Below are positions 33,737 to 43,377 of a stretch of DNA of 64,000 nt, one piece after another. Each line of letters opens with the position of its first letter. The stretch's first letter is position 1. The stretch lies in NCBI GenBank assembly GCA_949282725.1, contig CASDPP010000001.1, forward strand, positions 248,001 through 312,000, in the 5' to 3' direction. The notes under the pieces are model-generated. The model was not told the origin of the DNA. It did no database searches and was given only the letters and a program-made list of their open reading frames with translations. Position numbers and translations under genes: made by a program. The DNA comes from an uncultured Mycoplasmataceae bacterium (lineage in GTDB: Bacteria; Bacillota_I; Bacilli_A; Mycoplasmatales; Mycoplasmoidaceae).

Positions 33737-35005
33737 ATGTTACAAAATTTTAATATTGACAAAAATATGGTCATCATATTTTCCATTATATTTTTATCTT
33801 CAATAGTAATATTAGGGTTTATATTACTAATTGTTTTTGTTAATAAGAAAAAACATAAAATAATTCATTATAAAGAAGATATCAATTATAAAAAGGAATT
33901 TTTAAATGATAAAACCACTATTTCTTTTGATCACAAAACACAAAAAGAATTGAATGCTTATAAAAATGAAAGAATTAAACAAATTAACGAAGAAGTTAAT
34001 GAATACAAAAATAAAATTATAGAAAAAATTTTAATTGATTCTTTTGAAGGAATAACGGTTGATTTAGTAAATACTTCTACTACCGAAAGAGTAAAATTAT
34101 CAGATGAAAGTCAAAAAGCTTACATCATTGGTAAAAAAGGAAATAACAAAAAAATCTTTGAGCAATTAACTGGAGCAGAAATAATTGTTGAAAAAGATAA
34201 AGAAGTAATTATTTCTTGTTTTAATCCTATTAAAAAACAAATTGCTATAAATGCTATTAATCGATTAAAAGAAAAAATTATTGATCCTGTAAGAATTGAA
34301 AAAGTTGTTGCTGATGAAAAAAGAAAAGTCGAAGAAAATATTATAAAAATTGGAAAAGATGTTACAGAAAACACAATGAATATAATTGATTTAAATTCAG
34401 AATTATATGAGCTAATTGGTAAATTAAATTATCGACATTCATTTTCACAAAATGTTTTAAAACATTCTTGTGAGGTGGGTCTTATTTGTGAAAGACTAGC
34501 AAAAACTTTTAAACTTGATCCTTTAATTGCAAAAAAATGTGGTTTTTTACATGACATTGGTAAAGTAACAGATTTTGATAATCAAAGCAACCACATTGAA
34601 GAAGGACTAAAAATTGCTAAAAAATATAATTTAGAAAAAGAAGTTCAAGAATCTATAGCTTCACATCATGAAGTTGATACACTACCAAATGTTTATGCTT
34701 GATTTGTAAAAATTGCTGATACCATTTCAGCATCAAGAATGGGTGCTAGACATATGGTCAAAAACAATTTACATAATCGAGTAAGAGAGATTGAAAATAT
34801 TTGCAAACAAAACAAAGATATTCAAGAAGCTCATGTTTATCGTGGCGGAAAAACTTTACATGTATATGTAAAACCTAATTTTCATTCAAAGCAATATTTA
34901 AACAATTTAGCTTTTGATTTAAAGAAAAAAATTCAACGAAATAGTGAATGTGCTCACTTAAATGTTGAAATTAGTGTTTTTGAAATTAACCGAGTAAATG
35001 TTTAA
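33737..35005 (+). CDS. rny: ribonuclease Y
   Basis: A 422-aa membrane-anchored endoribonuclease that starts bulk mRNA decay. One transmembrane helix lies near residues 12-35, then a Lys/Glu-rich coiled coil, a KH RNA-binding domain (AYIIGKKGNNKKIFEQLTGAEIIV, about 130-153), and an HD hydrolase domain with RHSFSQNVLKHS, GFLHDIGK and ASHHEVD. The final region EAHVYRGGKTLHVYVKP matches RNase Y. The coiled coil is shorter than in B. subtilis (520 aa). It stands head to tail against the Cof-type HAD gene in a block conserved with M. genitalium. Confidence 0.95.
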
Positions 35006-35009
35006 AAAA

Positions 35010-35897
35010 TTAAATATGAAAAATCTTTTTTAAGGTTTTACCAACACCACTTTCATTATTAGTAAATTCAGTCAAATACTTAGCTGATAATTTACAAGTT
35101 GTTGAACCATTTTTCATAGCAAAAGAAAATAGTGCAGAACGTAACATTTCAGCATCATTATCTCCATCTCCAAAAGTAATACATTTTTCAAGTGGAATAC
35201 CATAATATGCTGAAATATATTTTAATGCCATACCTTTTGATGAAAAAATTGAATTAATTTCAATAATTGTTTCGTTAGATGGTAAAGATCATGATCTAAT
35301 CATTAAAGTATTACTTAATGATTTTATTTCATACGTAATATCATCAATGTTTTGTGAGTTATTAACTTGAATTAAAATTGAATGAATATCACTTTTAATA
35401 TTTGATCAATCGGGTTTAATAAATTTTACTTCTTTTTCAGAATTAATATGAAAGTGATCAAATAATGTGTATTTATCTCTTGTTGAAAATATCTTATTGG
35501 AAACAAATACCCCTTCATTATTTTCGATAATAATGTTATTAATTGAACTTCTAATTTTTTTATTTTTAAAAATGTTTTTTGCTAATTCATAAGAAAAAGA
35601 TAAATTTAGCGGTTGATATTTAGAATTAGATGGATTAGAAATAAAAGAACCATTATAGTTTACCAAAAACGAATTAAGACCTAATTGATTATAGTAAGCA
35701 ATTGATGCTCTTCTAGGTCTTCCTGTAGCAATTACTACAACATGACCTAAAGATACAATTTTTCTAATTGTTTTTACTGTTAATGAATCAATTTTTTCTT
35801 TGGAATTTAATAACGTACCATCTAAATCAAGCATAATTAAATATCTTGATTTGTTCAAAGTATTAATATCTAATGTTAAGTGATTTTTATTTTGCAT
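35010..35897 (-). CDS. Cof-type HAD phosphatase
   Basis: A 295-aa HAD hydrolase of subfamily IIB. Motif I is LIMLDLDGTLLNS (residues 20-32), motif II the Thr in VVVIATGRPRRAS, and the C-terminal signature SKGMALKYISAYYGI followed by CITFGDGDNDAEML is characteristic of Cof/YbhA sugar-phosphate or nucleotide phosphatases. Two TGA Trp codons are present. The substrate is unknown. It overlaps the end of trpS by 11 bases and is cotranscribed with it; the same pair occurs in M. genitalium. Confidence 0.9.
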
Positions 35898-36900
35898 AAT
35901 GATATTTTAATCCTAATTTATTTTCTATTTCTAACATTTTTTTGCTTGCTTCAAGATTAATTTGAGTTGTTTGTTTTTTAATAATTTTTTCATATTTAGA
36001 GAAATTTTTTTGTATTTGGTTGTATTTCTTTTGAAATGAAACCAAAAATTCTTTTAATTTATTAGCAACAGCTATTTTAAAATCTTTGTAATTATATGAA
36101 CTAAATTTTTTACAAACATTAGAAATTTTTGTATTAGTTAAAGAACAATAAATAACTAATAAATTACTAATACCTGGTTGATTTTTTGGGTCATAATTTA
36201 CATTATTTAACAAATCTGTTTTAGCTTTCATGATTTTGTCATATGCAACTTGTGGGTCATCTAATAAAAAAATAGTGCCTTTTTCATTAGTGTTAGACTT
36301 TGACATTTTAATTAATGGATTTTGTAAATCCATAATTTTAGCATTTGTTTCATTAATAATAGGTTCAGGAATAATAAAAATTTTTCCATATTTATTATTC
36401 ATTCGATTAGCAATGTTTCTAGTTAATTCAACATGTTGTTTTTGGTCTTTTCCAACAATGATTCCTTGAGCATCATATAATAAAATATCTGCCGCCATTA
36501 AAGTGGGGTAAGTAAATAATCCTGTGGGAATAAATTCAGTTTTATTAGCATTAGTTATTTTTGATGATTTATCCTTATATTGTGTCATTCTATTTAATTC
36601 GCCCATAGTTGTATGACATAATAAAATATGCCCTAAAGTACCAACACAAGTAATGTTTGATTGAATGAATAAATGTGTTTTTGATAAATCTATCCCACTA
36701 GCTAAGTATGTTATGATAACATTTTTAATGTTATCAGATATTTTTTTATGATCAAAAATATTTGTTAAAGAATGTAAATCTGCAACAAATAAATAAATGT
36801 TTGCATTATCTTGTGCAAATACACTAGGCATAATAGCGCCTATATAGTTCCCAAGAGTAATTTTATTTGTGGGCTGAATACCACTAACTATTTTTTTCAT
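35887..36900 (-). CDS. trpS: tryptophanyl-tRNA synthetase (contains no Trp)
   Basis: A 337-aa class I synthetase that charges tRNA-Trp, here including the species reading UGA. Landmarks are SGIQPTNKITLGNYIGA (HIGH-type TLGN), MGELNRMTQYKDKS, GKDQKQHVELTRNIA and KMSKSN. Not one Trp codon, TGA or TGG, occurs in the gene. The start at 36900 is preferred over an ATG at 36906: the TATAAT (attata 36911-36916) predicts transcription starting near 36904, so the upstream ATG would be outside the mRNA. No ribosome binding site is present. Confidence 0.95.
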   Translation of the reverse strand: MKKIVSGIQPTNKITLGNYIGAIMPSVFAQDNANIYLFVADLHSLTNIFDHKKISDNIKNVIITYLASGIDLSKTHLFIQSNITCVGTLGHILLCHTTMGELNRMTQYKDKSSKITNANKTEFIPTGLFTYPTLMAADILLYDAQGIIVGKDQKQHVELTRNIANRMNNKYGKIFIIPEPIINETNAKIMDLQNPLIKMSKSNTNEKGTIFLLDDPQVAYDKIMKAKTDLLNNVNYDPKNQPGISNLLVIYCSLTNTKISNVCKKFSSYNYKDFKIAVANKLKEFLVSFQKKYNQIQKNFSKYEKIIKKQTTQINLEASKKMLEIENKLGLKYHYAK

Positions 36901-36910
36901 AAACATTTTT

Positions 36911-36922
36911 ATTATATATAAT
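36911..36922. promoter_or_regulatory. overlapping divergent -10 boxes trpS / spx
   Basis: ATTATA at 36911-36916 (minus-strand TATAAT for trpS) and TATAAT at 36917-36922 (plus strand for spx) abut each other in a 26-32-base gap. Both are 10 nt from their start codons, implying very short or absent leaders and mutually exclusive polymerase binding. Confidence 0.55.
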
Positions 36923-36932
36923 AAATAATCAT

Positions 36933-37379
36933 ATGATTAAGGTTTATATAAGCCCTGGTTGTTTAGGTTGCAGACAAGTTGTTAAATTTTTTGAAAAACA
37001 TAATATCAAATATATTAAGAAAGATTTTACAAAAACTAAATTAACAAAAAAAGAAGTTTTTGACATATTATCATTAACTTCTAATGGCTTTAATGATATC
37101 TTATCTTCTAGAAGTATCGAATATAAAAAAAGAAAAAATAAATTATCAGACTTAAAAATTAATGAAATGATTGATTTAATTATTAAATATCCACAAATTA
37201 TGTCTCGGCCAATTTGTATTCAGTATTTAAATAACGAACCTTTTAGAGCATTAATAGGATATGATGCAGATGATATTGAAATCTTTTTAAGAAAAGATAA
37301 AGAAAAAATTGTTAAAAAACCTAAAGATTGTGGATTTACAAACAAATGTGGAAATATTTGTGGGATTGTTAATAAATAA
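36933..37379 (+). CDS. spx: Spx/ArsC-family regulator
   Basis: A 148-aa protein with thioredoxin-like ArsC fold. The redox CxxC switch of Spx is present as GCLGC at residues 9-13, followed by the family pattern FFEKHNIKYIKKDF and MSRPICIQ (cis-Pro loop, RPI). Spx proteins bind the RNA polymerase alpha C-terminal domain and activate thiol-stress genes such as trxB. Four further Cys in the C-terminal tail (DCGFTNKCGNICG) could bind a metal, which is not standard in Spx. It is followed 2 bases later by NAD kinase, as in M. genitalium. Confidence 0.85.
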   Translation: MIKVYISPGCLGCRQVVKFFEKHNIKYIKKDFTKTKLTKKEVFDILSLTSNGFNDILSSRSIEYKKRKNKLSDLKINEMIDLIIKYPQIMSRPICIQYLNNEPFRALIGYDADDIEIFLRKDKEKIVKKPKDCGFTNKCGNICGIVNK

Positions 37380-37381
37380 CT

Positions 37382-38152
37382 ATGAGTAAAAAATATAAAA
37401 TTATTTGTTTTAACAAATGTGATAGTAAAATTATTAATGATTTTAAATCATATTTAAAAAAAAATAAATTTAGTGAGTCTAATAATAATCCTGATTATCT
37501 TTTTATTTTTGGTGGAGATGGGACATTTATTAAAACATTACAAAATTACTACAATAAAAAAGTTAAAGTTGTTTTAATTAATTATGGTAATGTTGGATTT
37601 TATGCTTTTTTTTCAAGAAATAATTTGCCAACAATCAAAGATATTTTAAATGAAAAAAATTTTATAAACCCTAGCATTATTGAAGTTGCACAAAACAAAC
37701 AAAAATATTATGCTATTAATGAATTTATCCTAAATTCATTGCATGTCTTAAAATCTGATATATATTTAAATGATAATATATACCAATCATTTAAAGGAAC
37801 TGGTATTTTAATTACAACACCAACAGGATCTACTGGGTATTGTCGTTCTGCCAAAGGTGCTGTAATCGAACCTTCTTTAGATGCGTATGAATTAGTCGAA
37901 TTAAATAGTATTAATCATTCTAATTTTAAAACATTAAATGCTCCATTAATTCTTTCTTCTAAAACACAAATTAATTTAAAAAATATAAATAGTGAAAATG
38001 ATATTTTTGGTATTGCAGATGGAATAATTAAATTTAAAACTAATCAAATTAATAATTTAACAATAAAATTAATAAAATCAAATATCAAGATTTTTTATAA
38101 TAAAAATATTAAGAGTTATTTAGATAAAATTAAAGAAACATTTATTAAATAG
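37382..38152 (+). CDS. nadK: NAD kinase
   Basis: A 256-aa enzyme making NADP+ from NAD+. It shows the GGDGT motif (FIFGGDGTFIKT, about residues 43-54), the NE/D pair (AINEFIL) and the glycine-rich TTPTGSTGYCRSA segment. No TGA codon occurs. It sits in a tight spx-nadK-EIIB-like run. NADP+ made here would serve thioredoxin reductase, and NAD supply comes from the nicotinate phosphoribosyltransferase at 52590-53666. Confidence 0.95.
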   Translation: MSKKYKIICFNKCDSKIINDFKSYLKKNKFSESNNNPDYLFIFGGDGTFIKTLQNYYNKKVKVVLINYGNVGFYAFFSRNNLPTIKDILNEKNFINPSIIEVAQNKQKYYAINEFILNSLHVLKSDIYLNDNIYQSFKGTGILITTPTGSTGYCRSAKGAVIEPSLDAYELVELNSINHSNFKTLNAPLILSSKTQINLKNINSENDIFGIADGIIKFKTNQINNLTIKLIKSNIKIFYNKNIKSYLDKIKETFIK

Positions 38153-38153
38153 T

Positions 38154-38507
38154 ATGAAAAAAACAACTTTCTTAAACGTTATTACATTTGGATTATTTTA
38201 TTTATATTCAAAAAATAAATCTAAAAAAAAATATGTTAATTCATCTGATAAATTGTATACTTCAGATAAACCACTAATTTCAGTAAGTGATTTTGTTAAT
38301 GATTTGGGTGGAAAAGATAACATTCTAGATTCTAGTGCTACAATTTCATCTTTATTAGTTATTTTAAAAGATATTAATAAAATAAAAATTGATCTGAAAT
38401 CAATTACAAAAAAATACCAAGCGAAAGGTTTTGTGATTAGTGGTAAAAATAAAATCAGATTTTTGTTTGGTGATAATTCAAAAGCTATTTGTCAAAAAAT
38501 GAAATAA
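38154..38507 (+). CDS. PTS EIIB-like domain protein lacking the phospho-cysteine
   Basis: A 117-aa protein. Residues 1-20 are hydrophobic and basic (likely membrane-associated); residues 40-115 match the glucose-type EIIB fold: SDFVNDLGGKDNI, then LLVILKD, YQAKGFVISG and RFLFGDNSKAICQKM. The family's CxTRLR phosphorylation motif is replaced by TISSLL, so the phosphorylatable Cys aligns with Thr63 and both Arg are missing. It therefore cannot carry phosphate in the usual way. The gene lies in the same place in M. genitalium (next to NAD kinase), suggesting a conserved, non-transport role, possibly regulatory. Confidence 0.75.
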   Translation: MKKTTFLNVITFGLFYLYSKNKSKKKYVNSSDKLYTSDKPLISVSDFVNDLGGKDNILDSSATISSLLVILKDINKIKIDLKSITKKYQAKGFVISGKNKIRFLFGDNSKAICQKMK

Positions 38508-38984
38508 TTATTTTTTTATTTTTTTGATAGCTTTATCTATTGAATCGACACATTGTGTTTCATTAAATATTGCACTATTAATGTAATCATCGTTTTGTTT
38601 TTTTATGATAGTTTTGTTTTTTACAACACTAACCATTGTTTTTTCTTCAATTCCAAATTTTTTTAGTAATTCAATTGCATTAGATAATCTGTTTTTTTTT
38701 AAAATTGTGCATAAATAATTTGTTGCAAAAGCTAAACCCATTTGATAACTTGTATGCAAATCTTGATTGGTTTGATCAAAAATAATATGTTTAGATCTAA
38801 TAACTTTTTTTGTTTCAAATCAAAACATGTGATTTTTTAAATTTGTTTTTGGTGCTTTAGATTTATCTAAATCTAAAAAACTAAACCAATCAATGTTTGT
38901 TTGTTGATTTAGTTTAGTTTGATTAAGTTTCAAATCTTTTTTATTTTTTTTGCTAGTAGAAATGAAACCTTTAGATTTATCCAT
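38508..38984 (-). CDS. protein of unknown function, 158 aa
   Basis: A hydrophilic 158-aa protein: a Lys/Asn/Gln-rich N-terminus of about 35 residues (likely disordered), then a mixed region with two TGA Trp codons and Phe/Trp clusters (DWFSFLDLDKSK, HMFWFETKK), and a helical C-terminal half. No membrane segment or known motif is visible. Its stop is adjacent to the convergent EIIB-like stop, and its ATG is two bases from the stop of the four-helix membrane protein, with which it is probably co-expressed. Function not recognised. Confidence 0.6.
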
Positions 38985-38986
38985 GA

Positions 38987-39514
38987 CTATTTTTTAGTAA
39001 TAGATTTTTTAACAAATGATTTAATTTGAGTTCCTCAGAAAAAATCTAATTGTTTTCAAATAATGAATAGACCAAACAATGAAATTAATGCTATCATTTG
39101 TCATCCACCTACTGTAATTTCTGAACCTTTTGTAACTCAAGACATGCTGCTTTTTGTAACTAATCCAATGATTAATCCGTATAAGTTAGCAAAGAATAAG
39201 TAAAAGTTATGAGAATATACATAAGTTTTTTTAGATTTCAAGTCAAACACTCTATTTAACAACACTTGAACAAATATTAAACATCAAAATAATGCTGATA
39301 ATACAATAGTAACTATACTTAAAGCTTTTAGCTTGTTATCATCAGTTCAAAATCCTGATCCATTCTTTGTTGAGTATCATAAAGTATAAATCAAAATAAA
39401 TAAAACTATTCCTCAAGCATATGTTGTTCACACTATTGTTGTAAAAATTTTGTTAAGTTTTGTTTTTAATGTTGGTTGATAATTTATTTTATTTGTAGTT
39501 CCTGTTCCTGCCAT
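38987..39514 (-). CDS. four-helix membrane protein, Trp-rich, unknown function
   Basis: A 175-aa protein with four predicted transmembrane helices (about residues 22-47, 62-85, 100-120 and 140-160) and about nine Trp codons, all TGA; in the standard code it is broken into fragments too short to notice. The N-terminus is polar (AGTGTTNKINYQPTLK) and the C-terminus basic. TATAAT (attata 39525-39530) lies 10 nt upstream of the ATG, with no ribosome binding site. It is followed by the 158-aa gene. I do not recognise the family. Confidence 0.65.
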
Positions 39515-39544
39515 ATATATAAATATTATAGTAATGTTTTAAAT

Positions 39545-42151
39545 TTATTTCTCAGTAATTTTTCTTACCGGTTTACCGTAATGAGCTTCTTTAAATAATT
39601 GTTTGAAATCTTTAATAGAAGGGTATCTAGGGTTAGCCGCTGTACATTGATCATCAAATGCTTCTTCAGCCATTTGATCTAAAATATCTTCAAATTCTTG
39701 ATCTTTAACTCCATATGCTTGAGTTGAAGGTCATAATTCAATTGCTTTAAATAATTCTTGAACTTTAGCAATTAATTTAGTAATTTTTTCAGATTGATTT
39801 TTTCCTTTAATTCCTAATGCATCAGCAATTTCACAATATCTATCACGTACGTTGTGAGTTTCATATTGAGATCAATACATTTGTTTTTCTTTAACACCCT
39901 TTTCAGAGTTATAAGCAATAACATATGGTAAATAAATTGCGTTTGCTGCACCGTGTGCTACACCAAAGTGTCCACCGATTTTATGACTTAATGAATGAAC
40001 TACTCCTAAAAACGCATTAGCGAATGCAATACCAGCAATTGTTGCTGCATGTGCCATAGCTTCTCTTGCTTCTTTATCTTTGTTTCCGTTTTTGTAACAT
40101 CTTTCTAAATATTTAAAGATTAATTTAATTCCTTCTAATGAATAAGGTCTAGTAAATTCTGTTGCTAATACTGAAACATATGATTCAAAACAGTGAGATA
40201 AAGCATCAGCACCTGTAATAGCTGTCATACGAGGAGGTAAACTCATCATAAATTGAGCATCAACAATTGCAGTATTTGGTGTTAATGAATAATCAGCTAA
40301 TGAATATTTAACATGTGTTTTGTCATCAGTAATAATTGCAAATGGAGTAACTTCTGAACCTGTCCCTGAAGTAGTAGGAATACAAACTAATTTACATTTA
40401 GATCCTACTTTTGGGAATTTAACAATTCTTTTTCTAATATCAGCAAATCTTAATGCTAAGTCTTGGAATCTTAGATCTGGATATTCATTATATATTCACA
40501 TCAATTTTGCAGCATCTAATGATGAACCACCACCGATAGCTATAATTGCTTGTGGATTAAATTGGTTTAATTGTTTAACTGCTCTTAATGTTGTAGATAA
40601 TGTTGGGTTAGGTTCAACACCACTAAATACATCAATACTAATTCCTAAATTTTCTAATATTTTTGTTAATTTAGCACCAATCATTGATCATATAAATGAG
40701 TCTGTTACAACAAAAACTCTTTTAACTCCATCATCTTTTAAATCCTTTAGAGCTTCTGGTAAGCATCCATATTTGTAATAAATTTTACTTGGTAATTGTA
40801 ATCAAAGCATATTTTCTCTCCTTTTTGCAACTTGTTTTTTATTTAATAAATGTTGTGGACCAATATTTTCACTAAAAATGTTACCACCTCATGTACCACA
40901 ACCTAATGTTAAAGATGGTTCAATAGCAAAGTTGTACATATCTCCAACACCACCTAAACATGAAGGTGAGTTAACAATACATCTTGCTGTTTTTGCACTA
41001 TTTCTGAATTTAGCAACTTTTTCAGGATGTTTTCATTCATCCACAAAGATTGATGATGTGTGTCCTGGTCCTAATAAAAGTAATTCAGATTGAATTTTTA
41101 ATGCATCATCAAAATCTTTTGCTACATATAATGAAACAAATGTAGATAATTTTTCGTGTGCTAATGGTTCATCATAAGATGTTGATTTAGCTTCAACAAC
41201 TAAAATTTTCGCATTTTCTGGAACCTTAATTCCAAAAAGTTTTCCTAAAACTTGAGGGTTTTGTCCAACCATTGCAGGGTTTAATAAACCATAAGCTCCT
41301 TCTTTAAACATTTTTTTACCGATTTTCTTTGCTTGTACTTGATCTGTTATGACATGAGCATATTGTTTTTTAAATTCTTCAATAACTTTTTTGTAATTAC
41401 TTTTTAAAACAATTACAGAGTTTTCTGTAGGACATAATACACCATTATCAAAAGTATTAGATTGAATTATAGAAGCAACAGCCATTGGAACATTTGCTGA
41501 ATCATCAATAATAGCAGGACAGTTTCCGGCACCTACACCGATAGCTGGTGTTCCTGATGAATAAGCAGCTTTAACTAAACCACCACCACCTGTTGCTAAA
41601 ATGATATCTGTTTCTTTCATTAATGTTGTAGTATCTTCTAATGTTGAGTTTTGTGGTAATCAAGCAATGATTCCTTTTGGAGCACCAGCTTTAACAGCTG
41701 CTTCCAAGATAATTCTTGCAGCTTCTGTTGTACATTTATATGCTCTTGGGTGAGGAGAAATTACGATACCATTTCTAGTTTTTAATGCTAATAAACATTT
41801 AAAAATTGCAGTTGAAGTTGGGTTTGTTGTTGGAATAATAGCACCAATAACACCCATTGGTTCATAAATTCATTCTGCACCTGCAGCTTGGTCTTCTTTA
41901 TAAACACCAACAGTTTTCATATCTTTATATTTGTTGTAGATAAATTCACTAGCCACATGGTTTTTTAAAATTTTATCTTCAACAATTCCCATTTTTGTAT
42001 CTTCTACAGCTAATTTTGCTAATGGGATACGAGCATTATTTGCCGCTCAAGCAGCTTCATAAAAAATCTTATCAACTTGTTTTTGTGTAAAAGTTCCAAA
42101 GATCTTTTGAGCTTCTCTTACTTTTTGAATTATTTCTTTAACTTTTGACAT
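39545..42151 (-). CDS. adhE: bifunctional acetaldehyde-CoA/alcohol dehydrogenase
   Basis: An 868-aa two-domain enzyme reducing acetyl-CoA to acetaldehyde and then ethanol, oxidising two NADH. The N-terminal ALDH domain (1-440) has PTTNPTSTAIFK, the NAD-site GAGNCPAII and the catalytic Cys in NTFDNGVLCPTENSV. The C-terminal iron-ADH domain (from about 460) has GGGSSLDAAK, TTSGTGSEVTPF and the iron ligands in ALSHCFESY, VHSLSHKIGGHFGVAHG. Full length and intact. It pairs metabolically with pyruvate formate-lyase at 54482-56934. The ATG is only 8 nt from a TATAAT, so the mRNA may be leaderless. Confidence 0.97.
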
Positions 42152-42159
42152 ACATTTTT

Positions 42160-42165
42160 ATTATA
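42160..42165 (-). promoter_or_regulatory. -10 box of adhE
   Basis: ATTATA on the plus strand is TATAAT on the minus strand, 8 nt before the adhE ATG and downstream of the rpsB terminator. Transcription would begin at or within 1-2 nt of the start codon. No ribosome binding site is present. Confidence 0.6.
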
Positions 42166-42173
42166 CTCTATAA

Positions 42174-42213
42174 AATAAAAAAAGTAATAATAACAAGTTG
42201 AGTTATTATTACT
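42174..42213 (-). terminator. rpsB terminator
   Basis: A perfect 12-bp stem, AGTAATAATAAC with GTTATTATTACT (42183-42194 and 42102+ i.e. 42202-42213 after loop AAGTTGA at 42195-42201), is followed on the minus strand by a T7 run. It lies about 30 bases after the rpsB stop and isolates rpsB from adhE. Confidence 0.75.
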
Positions 42214-42243
42214 AATTCATTAGAAATTACCTTACAATATTTA

Positions 42244-43311
42244 TTAAGCTTCTGAATCAGTTTGATTTGAAAATCTTGTAAATTTCTTGTGAGTAATTAC
42301 TGATTGATCTAAACGTTTTTTAGCTGGTTCTGGTAATATAATTTGGTCATCTGGTTTTCCTACTATTTCAAGTGGTAATCCTTGAGCTTCACTAATCGCA
42401 TCACTTAATATTTTTAACAATAGATATTGAGTTTTAATTGATGTAGTGTTTGCAGGAATAATAAAATCAATTAAATCTGGGTTTGCGTTTACATTTGCTA
42501 TTGCAATCACCGGAATTTTCATTTTTCTTGCTTCATTAACAGCATTTTTTTCAGCAACAGGATCAGTTACAATAACCACTTGAGGTAAACCTCTCATGTT
42601 TTTAATACCACCAATGAAATATTCTAGCTTTTTAATTTCATTTCTAATGCTTATTTGTTCATTCTTAGAATATTTTTTAATTTCTCCTGTTTGTTCTAAT
42701 TCGGTGTAACGATTTAATTTGTTAATTGACCTTTGAACGGTTTTAAAGTTTGTAAATGTTCCTCCTAATCATCTTTGAGTAACATAAAATACTTTATTTT
42801 TTGCAGCTATTTCTTTAATAACTGTTTTAACAACTTCGTATTTTGTTCCTACGAATAAAATTTTTCCACCTTCTTGAACAATGTCTTTTAAGAAACTATA
42901 AGCACGGTATAAAAATACTAATGATTTTAAGACATCAATTGTTTGTGTTTGACTATTAGTATGTGTTTGGTAAATGAATGATTTCATTTTTGGATTTCAT
43001 CATTTACGTTGCATTCCGTTTTGTAATCCTGATTCAATTAATTTTGATGCTGATACTAATTTTTTAATACCAAACTCTTTATTCGCTTCAAAAAAAGCGT
43101 CAACTTTTTTTTCAATCATTTGAGACGAAAAACCCTTTGGTCTTGGTTCTGTTTTTGGCTCGTAATGAGTGTTATTCATTGATAAATTTGCTTCAACTTT
43201 TAAATCAACAGCTTCACTTTTTTGTGAATTATTTTCAATTGTTTTACTGCTTGATTTAGCTTTTACAGTTTTCTTTTCAGAAACTGATTTATCTTTAATC
43301 TTTTTTTCCAT
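42244..43311 (-). CDS. rpsB: 30S ribosomal protein S2 with N-terminal extension
   Basis: A 355-aa S2 protein. The family core starts about residue 85 (LVSASKLIESGLQNG, WWNPKMKSFIY, IDVLKSLVFLYRAYSF), continues through GGKILFVGTKYEV, RWLGGTFTNFKTV, GGIKNMRGLPQVVIV and the IPVIAIANVNANPDLIDFIIPAN segment. The first roughly 80 residues are an added Lys/Ser/Glu-rich, probably disordered tail. An AGAAAGGA site at the right distance from the ATG at 43311 supports the extended start. The usual HFGH motif is replaced by LQNG. A TACAAT/TATAAT-rich stretch at about 43325-43345 is the likely promoter. Confidence 0.94.
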
Positions 43312-43377
43312 TTTTTCCTTTCTATATAATAGTATTGTATCACAAGAATTAAATTAAATATATAATATTTTATATTT

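Noticed and set aside
43330-43350. TTGTATCACAA upstream of rpsB as a second Rex-type site
   Set aside because: The spacer is 3 bases instead of about 10, and rpsB is not a redox gene; likely chance in AT-rich sequence.
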